Position numbers and translations under genes: made by a program
NCBI RefSeq assembly: GCF_000422585.1
Contig: NZ_AUGI01000044.1
Coordinates: forward strand, 1-60,157
Source of the DNA: Hugenholtzia roseola DSM 9546
Lineage (GTDB): Bacteria > Bacteroidota > Bacteroidia > Cytophagales > Bernardetiaceae
DNA: 60,157 nt
Reading direction: 5' to 3'
In this document: one piece after another, positions 54,162 to 60,157 of the stretch
Layout of the letters: the number at the start of each line of letters is the position of its first letter
Numbering within the stretch: position 1 is the stretch's first letter
The notes under the pieces: generated by a model
The model's database searches: none
Told to the model about the DNA's origin: nothing
Seen by the model: only the letters and a program-made list of their open reading frames with translations

Positions 54162-56426
54162 ATGATACGTAATCAAGATTGGTTATACAAATCTGCCCTA
54201 AATTTAGACCAAACCGCTCTACCTGCTATTTGGAAGCAAGCAAGACAGGAACAGACGGTATTTTTAGATTTAAGCAAAAATAACTTTACTACTTTTCCAC
54301 TTCCCGACATCCCACTGCCTCATGTCAAGGTATTAGAATTAAGCTATAATAGAAGGTCTATTAAAGAGCTACAAATTGATGCTAAGACTTTTCCTAATTT
54401 AGAATATCTTTTTGTATATGAAAGTCAGATACAAGAAATAAGATTAGTAGGAAAGTTTGAAAAACTATATGAAATCAATGCTGCAAAGAACAGGCTCACG
54501 CTTTTAAGCGGCTTGGAGCAAGCTGCAAACTTTCCAAACTTAGAATGTTTATTCCTCTATGGAAATCCGCTGGTGAACTTTCCCAAAGAGATTTTCGATA
54601 GAAGGGATAAGAACGCTTGGGAAAGCGTCAAGAGTTTTCTGCAAGAATCAAATAAAGGCACTGTCATCAACGATAGGGCAAAACTTATCATTATAGGAAA
54701 CGGCAGAGTAGGAAAAACCTCTCTCTATAACGTTTTGAAAAAAGGAAAATACAACCCAAACGAAAAATTTACGCATGGCATTGTTTTGGGCAGCCTTTCC
54801 AAAAAAGAGTTATCCGAAGTAGAAGCGGAAACATTGCGCCTTCAAGTTTGGGATTTTGGGGGGCAGCATATTTTCTACGCGCTGCACCAGTTTTTTTTAA
54901 GTGAAAATGCTATTTATATCTTAGCTTGGACAAACTTTGAAAATGTTAGAAACAAACCCAAAGAAAAAGAACAACCCATAGATGAAAAATGGCGCACCGA
55001 AGAGTATTGGCTCGAAAACATAAAACATGTGGGCAAAGGTAGCCCTACTTTGGTAGTACAAACGCATGCAGACGTTCCTGCCAACAAAAAAATAAAGCCT
55101 TTTGAGGGTTACGACATTTATGCCCAAATAGATTTTAGTGCTGCCAAAAAGTTGGGCTTAGACTCATTAAAATATCACCTTGCCCAAATACTGAATACTC
55201 GCATTGAAGGCTTCAACAAAAAAGAACCCATTACCTATGAAAATGTCATCAAAGAAATAGAAGCCCTCAAAGCCAAAGGGGTAGTGGAAATCAGCAAAGA
55301 AAAATTTTTCGAACTTTGTCATAAAAAAGATGAAAAAGGGCGCAGCATAGACAAAGGCAACGAAATGCCTCTCTTAGACCTTTTGCGGGTGCGCGGCATT
55401 GTTCTATACTATGAAGACGAACAAATGAAAGATACAATTTACATCAATCCAGAAGCAATCGTAGAACAAGTTTATCTGCTTATCAATAATAGATTAGAAG
55501 CCCAAGCTGGAAGGTTTGATGAACCCTATATCGAGGCGTTTCTTTTGCAAAAAAAGGAAAAAAAAGCATACTTTAAATCCCTTGAAAAATTTTCATTAGC
55601 CGATTACGAAGACAGAAAAAAGCGTCGCGAGTTTATCGCCCTTCTTTTAAAATTTGGTCTTGTTTTCCGCATCTACGACAAAGAGGACAAAGACAGAGAA
55701 ATATATATCGCCCCTCAATATTTACCCAAAGAAATAGAAAACAAGGAGGCGCGAACCCTTTTTCAGGATACATTTGAGGAATTAAAGTTATCTTATATTT
55801 TTGCCTTTCCGCGTTATATACCTGACAATGTAGTGGTAAATTTTTGGAGCAAGTACGGACCTTTTTCGAGCGAAGTTATCTATCGCACAGGTATTTATTT
55901 TAAAAAAGAAAATCGCAAGTTTATTGTCGTTTTCAAAGAACACAATCAAGATGGCGAAATTATCAATCAAATCCAAGTGTATTCGCACCATCAAGAAGCG
56001 GACTATACACTCTTAGCCGAAATTTGCCAAACCTTACTCGATTTAAGCCATAACGCATACGCAGAAATTTCTCACCACCAAAACGATTTTGTTTGCTACC
56101 AAACACTTTGCGAAGCCATAGAAAATACGCCTACCATCAGGTCTGAACAAGGGAATTGGGTAGCTACCAGTTCGTTTGATTTTCTATTTCCCAATGCTGC
56201 CAAAAAAAGGGACAGTCAGAAACCCAAGATTTCACAAAAGGAAAAAGAAGGAATGGAAAAGGCAATTAGTATTTTACTCGAAAAAAGAGAGGCGTTCATG
56301 GCAGAAATGGTAAAGACGGATAGCAGCAGTAAAAAGTTTGAACTAAACTGCGACATCAAAGCGATTGATGCCGAAGTTGCCCAATATCGCGACCGTTTGG
56401 ATAATAGTCAAATCGTGCCGCACTAA
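54162..56426 (+). CDS. LRR-Roc-COR (Roco) GTPase with C-terminal coiled coil
   Basis: A 754-residue protein. Leucine-rich repeats span about 33-145 (TVFLDLSKNNFTTFPL, HVKVLELSYNRRS, LECLFLYGNPLVNFP). The Roc GTPase domain (170-345) has P-loop GNGRVGKTS (179-187), switch I T205-H-G, DFGGQ (231-235) and THAD (301-304) in the base-specificity position. The COR domain follows (about 375-640: LLDLLRVRGIVLYYEDEQ, INPEAIVEQVYLLINN, FGLVFRIYD). The final 65 residues are coiled coil (GMEKAISILLEKREAFMAEM, SSKKFELNCDIKAIDAEVAQY) and resemble effector-associated domains of NACHT/TIR proteins. It is unlike its neighbours in being an accessory-type gene. Confidence 0.9.
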   Translation: MIRNQDWLYKSALNLDQTALPAIWKQARQEQTVFLDLSKNNFTTFPLPDIPLPHVKVLELSYNRRSIKELQIDAKTFPNLEYLFVYESQIQEIRLVGKFEKLYEINAAKNRLTLLSGLEQAANFPNLECLFLYGNPLVNFPKEIFDRRDKNAWESVKSFLQESNKGTVINDRAKLIIIGNGRVGKTSLYNVLKKGKYNPNEKFTHGIVLGSLSKKELSEVEAETLRLQVWDFGGQHIFYALHQFFLSENAIYILAWTNFENVRNKPKEKEQPIDEKWRTEEYWLENIKHVGKGSPTLVVQTHADVPANKKIKPFEGYDIYAQIDFSAAKKLGLDSLKYHLAQILNTRIEGFNKKEPITYENVIKEIEALKAKGVVEISKEKFFELCHKKDEKGRSIDKGNEMPLLDLLRVRGIVLYYEDEQMKDTIYINPEAIVEQVYLLINNRLEAQAGRFDEPYIEAFLLQKKEKKAYFKSLEKFSLADYEDRKKRREFIALLLKFGLVFRIYDKEDKDREIYIAPQYLPKEIENKEARTLFQDTFEELKLSYIFAFPRYIPDNVVVNFWSKYGPFSSEVIYRTGIYFKKENRKFIVVFKEHNQDGEIINQIQVYSHHQEADYTLLAEICQTLLDLSHNAYAEISHHQNDFVCYQTLCEAIENTPTIRSEQGNWVATSSFDFLFPNAAKKRDSQKPKISQKEKEGMEKAISILLEKREAFMAEMVKTDSSSKKFELNCDIKAIDAEVAQYRDRLDNSQIVPH

Positions 56427-56540
56427 GTTTTATATTTTAATTGTTTTATATTCTCACTGTTTTGGTTTGCACAGTTCTTATGCAGAAAAGACTCTGCCTT
56501 TTCCCTACATAACTTGCAGTTTGTAATTTTTTCCAAAAAA

Positions 56541-56692
56541 AACCTCGTCGACGGGCAATGCCCTCGAAGCCGTCAGGCGTATTGGCGTGTTTGTGGTTGA
56601 GCAGCCGTTGGCGAGGCTAAAGCCGTCTCCGAGGCGTATTTTGTAGTTTGAAAAACCTCGTCGACGGGCAACGCCCTCGACGACGGTTGAAA
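56541..56692. repeat. GC-rich double-hairpin repeat, copy 2 plus a partial copy
   Basis: A partial unit (AACCTCGTCGACGGGCAATG continuing to CCCTCGA, 56541-56567) precedes a full unit (56602-56692) that is nearly identical to 52821-52912 and in the same direction. It ends 1 bp from the pyrD stop codon (56693-56695). The two full units thus bound the FGE-fold/Roco segment. Confidence 0.85.
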
Positions 56693-57760
56693 TCATTTCA
56701 ATTTTTGATAAATTTTATCAATCAAACCTACGCCTTCATACACAAAGCCTGTATAGACCTGAACAAGGGCAGCCCCAGCCTGCAACCTTGCAGCGGCATC
56801 TTCGGCACTGTGAATCCCCCCAACTCCGATAATAGGAAAAGCACCCTTGCTTTTTTGATGTAAATATTGTACAATATCCTGCGCCTTTTGCTTCAAAGGT
56901 GCGCCACTCAAACCGCCTGCTCCTACTTTCTCGAGTTCTTTTTCGGTTGTTTGTAAGTGGCTGCGCTCGATGGTGGTATTGGTTGCGATAAGCCCTGCAA
57001 TTTGCGTTTGGTTCTGAATATCGAGAATATCATCTAACTGATTTTGGTTTAAATCAGGTGCAATTTTTAAAAGAATGGGTTTGGGCTTGTGTTTTTTCAA
57101 GTTTTCATTTTGCAAAGTCGCGAGCAGGTGCAAAAGTGGCTCTTTTTCTTGCAAAGCCCTCAAATTGGGCGTATTAGGCGAACTGACATTGACGACAAAA
57201 TAATCTACATAATCAAAAAGTTTTTCAAAACAGATAAGATAATCTTTAAAAGCCGCTTCGTTGGGCGTGATTTTGTTCTTTCCAATATTGCCCCCTACGA
57301 TAATATCGCGCTTGCGACGCTTCAAATTTTGCACCACAGCCTCTACCCCTGCATTATTAAAACCCATGCGGTTGATAAGGGCGCGGTCGGCAGGTAGGCG
57401 AAACAAACGCGGCTTAGGATTGCCCTCTTGTGGCAGTGGCGTAACCGTCCCGATTTCTACAAAGCCGAAGCCCAAATCAGCTAAGGCATCTATCCATTGC
57501 GCATTTTTATCAAAACCTGCCGCCAACCCCAGCGGCGAGGCAAAGCGAAGTCCGAAGACCTCTTTGGCAAGTGAAGCAGGGACAGTTTTTTTGAAAAAAG
57601 GGGCGATAAGCGGATTTTGTAGCGCGTCCATCGCCAAATAGTGCGCCTTTTCAGGGCTTAATTGAAAAAGAAGCGGTTTGAGAAGCGTTTGATACACGTT
57701 GGTAGAAATTAGAATAAGAAAATAGCGCGTTTTATATTTCGAAGGCGCATTTTCCCACAA
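56693..57760 (-). CDS. pyrD: Dihydroorotate dehydrogenase (quinone), class 2
   Basis: A 355-residue membrane-associated flavoenzyme of pyrimidine synthesis that oxidises dihydroorotate to orotate with quinone. The N-terminal extension (YQTLLKPLLFQLSPEKAHYLAM) is the quinone-site helix pair of class 2. The core has PLGLAAGFDKNAQ, VEIGTVTPLPQEGNPKPRLFRL, NRMGFNN, VNVSSPNTPNLRALQ (the catalytic Ser, as in class 2) and NTTIER, GAGGLSGAPL and IGVGGIHSAEDA for FMN binding. The first codons (MWENAPSKYKTRYF...) may be upstream of the true start. It follows the anti-sigma gene by 21 bp. Confidence 0.96.
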   Translation of the reverse strand: MWENAPSKYKTRYFLILISTNVYQTLLKPLLFQLSPEKAHYLAMDALQNPLIAPFFKKTVPASLAKEVFGLRFASPLGLAAGFDKNAQWIDALADLGFGFVEIGTVTPLPQEGNPKPRLFRLPADRALINRMGFNNAGVEAVVQNLKRRKRDIIVGGNIGKNKITPNEAAFKDYLICFEKLFDYVDYFVVNVSSPNTPNLRALQEKEPLLHLLATLQNENLKKHKPKPILLKIAPDLNQNQLDDILDIQNQTQIAGLIATNTTIERSHLQTTEKELEKVGAGGLSGAPLKQKAQDIVQYLHQKSKGAFPIIGVGGIHSAEDAAARLQAGAALVQVYTGFVYEGVGLIDKIYQKLK

Positions 57761-57781
57761 AGATAGCGCATTTGGCGATAC

Positions 57782-58762
57782 CTACTTCGCTTCTACTTTA
57801 AACTTTCCTACCGCAATTAAGTCGTTTTCGGTTTGCAATTTCCAATAATAAAGTTGTGGCGTTAGTTTTCTATCTAATTTAAAAGTTTGATTCTGACGCG
57901 GAATATCGAGGCGTAGGGGCTTATCGAGTGCCGCCGAGTAAAGTTCCAAATAAAATTCTTCCTCCTCTTCGTCTAATTCACCTCGCCAACTAAAAAGTAT
58001 TCCGTTTTGATAATTGCTTTCCGTTTTGGGACTTATCAAATGAATACTACTTCTATAATGCCCTTGCTGTATAAGAGCCTCTAAATCAGGTAGTTCTGTG
58101 TAGGCAAAGGCAGTTTCTCCGTCTTCTTTTTTATTATTTTGTTCATTTTCCTTTCTATTTTCCTCTCCATTTTTTAGCTCATTTTTCAAATCTTCTTGTA
58201 TCGAATTTTGAGCTTCGCTTTCTAAGGCAAGTTGTTCTTCTTGATAATAATTTTGTTCTGTAATCGGCTCTGCACTATCTATCTGCAAATTTGCATATTT
58301 CGCTTCTGGAATGGCAGGTTCTATGTGGGCAATCGCCTGCACTTGGTTAGTTTTCAGATGTTGGTAGGAAAGAAAAACGCCCCCGCCAATGGTCAAGAGC
58401 ATCACAGAGGCTGCTAACATCTGATACGTTTTGAAAAGCATAGGTTCGTTTTTTTTTTCGTTTGTATGGGTTTGGGGCTGATGTTGCGCTCGCAAATTTG
58501 CCAATCCCCTTTGTAGGGCTTCGCGCCTTTTGCGTCTTTCTTCCGAAACTTGTTCATTATCCTTGATATGAAATGCCTTATTGCGCAACATCTCGCGCTC
58601 GGCACTCTCACGCAGGAGCTTACCCAACATTTGGAACTCTTCCAGCTCACGCGCTAATTCGGCATCTTGGGCTAAATCTGCCTCAAATTGAAGCCGCTCT
58701 TTGGGCGAAAGTTGGTTTTCCAAATATTTGATTATCAGGTCATCGCTGTATTTTTTGTTCAT
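57782..58762 (-). CDS. Probable anti-sigma factor, single-pass membrane protein
   Basis: A 326-residue protein from the ATG at 58762 (MNKKYSDDLIIKYLENQLSP). The N-terminal 60 residues resemble anti-sigma domains (IIKYLENQLSPKERLQFEADLAQDAELARELEEFQ) and lack a zinc-binding His/Cys motif. One membrane helix lies at about 120-142 (YQMLAASVMLLTIGGGVFLSYQHL). The outside part has an acidic, Asn/Glu-rich linker (residues 175-215) and a C-terminal beta domain (QNGILFSWRGELDEEEEEFYLELYSAAL). It starts 33 bp after the ECF sigma gene, so it probably binds and restrains that factor. Confidence 0.78.
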   Translation of the reverse strand: MNKKYSDDLIIKYLENQLSPKERLQFEADLAQDAELARELEEFQMLGKLLRESAEREMLRNKAFHIKDNEQVSEERRKRREALQRGLANLRAQHQPQTHTNEKKNEPMLFKTYQMLAASVMLLTIGGGVFLSYQHLKTNQVQAIAHIEPAIPEAKYANLQIDSAEPITEQNYYQEEQLALESEAQNSIQEDLKNELKNGEENRKENEQNNKKEDGETAFAYTELPDLEALIQQGHYRSSIHLISPKTESNYQNGILFSWRGELDEEEEEFYLELYSAALDKPLRLDIPRQNQTFKLDRKLTPQLYYWKLQTENDLIAVGKFKVEAK

Positions 58763-58795
58763 CGGAAGAAAAATTAAAAACATGAAAAGTATAAC

Positions 58796-59356
58796 CTACT
58801 TCGGATAGTTTTTGAGCCTTTCTTTAAGTTTTAAAAGTGCCTTGTATTTGGCACGATACACGCTTTCGGCATTTGCATAGTCGAACCGCTTTATCAAATC
58901 CTCGACGCTTAATTCTTCATAGAAAATGGCACGTATTAGCATTTGATAACGCTGCCCCAAGTCTTGCAAACAATGTTCCAAATAGTCCATGAGCCTACTT
59001 CGCTCCCTGACAAAAGAGAGTTCCCATTCACTATCTTCACAAAGATATGTAAAAATTTCGGCGGCTGCAAATTCCTTGCTTCTTTTTTTGTAATTTTTCT
59101 TAATCAAATTTATCGCTATCCCTCTCAAATAAAAAAGAATGGAATCATTTTCAAGTATAATCTCACCTTCTATCACTTTGTCCATAAAATGAATGAGCGT
59201 TTCGGTGAAAATGTCGTCTATTTCCTGTGTCTGCTCCAACTGCTTGAAATAAAAGCTCATAGCCTTGTGAAAATCGAGGCGCATGCCGTAGAGGTGCTGC
59301 ATAACCAAGTCTTGTCGCTCTTTTTCAAGGAGTGCGTAAAGTGTATTTGTGTCCAT
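58796..59356 (-). CDS. ECF-type RNA polymerase sigma factor
   Basis: A 186-residue sigma-70 family protein. Region 2 is about residues 15-85 (DFHKAMSFYFKQLEQTQEIDDIFTETLIHFMDKVIEGE, FYLRGIAINLIKKNYKKRSKE). Region 4 is about residues 125-180 (LEHCLQDLGQRYQMLIRAIFYEELSVEDLIKRFDYANAESVYRAKYKALLKLKERLK). The length is typical of ECF factors. The operon order sigma, anti-sigma, pyrD is on the minus strand. Confidence 0.88.
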   Translation of the reverse strand: MDTNTLYALLEKERQDLVMQHLYGMRLDFHKAMSFYFKQLEQTQEIDDIFTETLIHFMDKVIEGEIILENDSILFYLRGIAINLIKKNYKKRSKEFAAAEIFTYLCEDSEWELSFVRERSRLMDYLEHCLQDLGQRYQMLIRAIFYEELSVEDLIKRFDYANAESVYRAKYKALLKLKERLKNYPK

Positions 59357-59693
59357 TTTCGTAAAAATATTTTGGGGTAAACAAAAACTAATTTTCTAAA
59401 AAACTTATGGCAGGAGCAGGCGGGCAAAAGGGAGGCTAAACAAATCATATTTTGCCCAAATCATATTTTGGGAAACAACGTGGCAAATATACAGAAAAAA
59501 ACAACGCCAAACCGCCTTCAAAGGAGGATATTTTGCAAATGGCAACTTTAAAATCCAAAAAAGAGGTAAAAGCCACATTTGACCAAGCAATATTTTTATT
59601 CTTTCCTCGCTTTTTTTTAATTCCTTTTATTTTTATTTTTTTTTCTGTATGAAAAAGAAAACTTATAGCTTAGATAGACTTTCGCCGCAGGCA

Positions 59694-59883
59694 GGCTAAA
59701 TTCTAAAAATTAGGCTAAAAATTAGGTTCGAATGTAGGGACAAGGTATTGTATTGTATTGCCTTCTCCGCAACGAGATTGAAATAAAAAAGGATTTTCAG
59801 ACCCAAAAATAGGATTCAGTCCAAATTTTATTTCGTGTCGGATTGGAAAATACAAGGCTTTTTATCGAACTTGACAACGCTAC
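59694..59883. repeat. Miniature inverted-repeat element, copy 6 (degenerate)
   Basis: The interior closely matches copy 5 (GTAGGGACAAGGTATTG, GAGATTGAAATAAAAAAGG, TTCAGACCCAAAAATAGG, CCAAATTTTATTTCGTGTC). The ends GGCTAAATTCTAAAAATTAG and TCGAACTTGACAACGCTACC are diverged. TATTG is repeated inside. Confidence 0.75.
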
Positions 59884-60041
59884 CTTTGTTCGCCTTTGGA
59901 TAAATCCTGCCAAAAGCATTTTTAAAGAGAAACAACGATACGAAGTAGGTAAAATTTCGTATTTTTGCAAGCTATTTCGGCGTTGTTGCAACGGTCAGAA
60001 GGTCAGAAAACGGGCTTTTGTGTGTTTCTTACAAGCCTCCT

Positions 60042-60157
60042 GAACCCCCACCCTGCCCTCCCCCCATAGGGGAGGGTTCGAAAACCAAATCATTTTTTGC
60101 ATAAATGCAAAAAAAAATGATACCATATCAAAGCCCCTCGGCAGTGATGTTAAATTC
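60042..60157. repeat. Composite repeat, copy 3, cut by the window edge
   Basis: Begins GAACCCCCACCCTGCCC, then CCATAGGGGAGGGTTCG, AAATCATTTTTTGCATAAATG and a matching CAAAAAAAAATGAT (internal hairpin), AAGCCCCTCGG and the first 17 bp (60141-60157) of a miniature element, GCAGTGATGTTAAATTC. Confidence 0.8.

Larger units (their letters stand above)
59357..60157. other. Repeat-rich region at the right edge
   Basis: 801 bp with no gene I can support. It holds AATCATATTTTG twice (around 59440-59470), a possible minus-strand promoter box at 59484-59491, a miniature element at 59694-59883, and the start of another composite repeat from 60042. Confidence 0.55.

Noticed and set aside
59452-59652. Small open frame near the right edge
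   Set aside because: The region is repeat-bearing and the peptide has no conserved features; no ribosome-binding signal is seen.

Overview
The window comes from a Bacteroidota chromosome, most likely a member of the Cytophagales. The evidence is a secreted choice-of-anchor L protein with a C-terminal type IX secretion (T9SS) sorting tail, a Na+-translocating NADH:quinone reductase operon, Bacteroidota-typical families (DUF4290, bacterial GH3, DUF58, a START-like protein, a SiaB/SiaC pair, NhaD), and promoters of the TTG-N(17-23)-TAnnTTTG type. Genus cannot be settled from the sequence. Most of it is ordinary core genome with single genes or short operons on both strands, low-GC intergenic DNA and many clear hairpin terminators.

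Layout. 1-6.0 kb (minus): the end of an AAA-ATPase-like gene, a DUF58 protein, glutamyl-tRNA reductase (hemA) and a large secreted T9SS protein cut by an in-frame TAG. 6.4-10.4 kb (plus): murQ, an S1-domain CvfB-like protein, the siaB-siaC switch pair and a META lipoprotein. 10.5-15.5 kb (minus): nqrA-B-C-D-E, with no nqrF after nqrE. 15.9-22.9 kb: an Lrp/AsnC regulator, a strongly structured candidate small RNA, small hypothetical proteins, a DUF4132 protein, a 98-bp tandem repeat, an Rpn-type nuclease and an ACMSD-like amidohydrolase. 23-37 kb: a START-like protein, a tail-specific protease, DUF4290, DUF445, two endonuclease/exonuclease/phosphatase-fold proteins, an AraC regulator, a voltage-sensor-like membrane protein, NhaD and a CCG-domain Fe-S protein. 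37.3-37.5 kb: tRNA-Thr and tRNA-Met. 37.8-52.8 kb: a START-like protein, a cNMP-binding/ParA-like fusion, a radical SAM/SPASM protein, murB, GH3, hisS, frr, an ABC-F ATPase, DUF2461, a VWA-like protein and an MsbA-type ABC exporter. 52.8-56.7 kb: an accessory cassette holding an FGE-fold protein and an LRR-Roc-COR (Roco) GTPase, bounded by a GC-rich double-hairpin repeat. 56.7-59.4 kb (minus): an ECF sigma factor, its probable anti-sigma partner and pyrD. 59.4-60.2 kb: repeats only.

Three things stand out beyond the gene list. First, a family of 165-185 bp miniature elements with terminal inverted repeats close to AGTRRTGTTAARTTCT recurs at least seven times, often nested in a second G/C-tract element and once ending 2 bp from a start codon. 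Second, at about 16.48-16.70 kb a promoter, a multi-helix RNA fold and a terminator line up without a convincing ORF. Third, the Roco/FGE-fold cassette looks like a transferred signalling or conflict module: the Roco protein has a C-terminal coiled coil like those of effector-associated domains, and the FGE-fold protein appears to lack one of the two catalytic cysteines.
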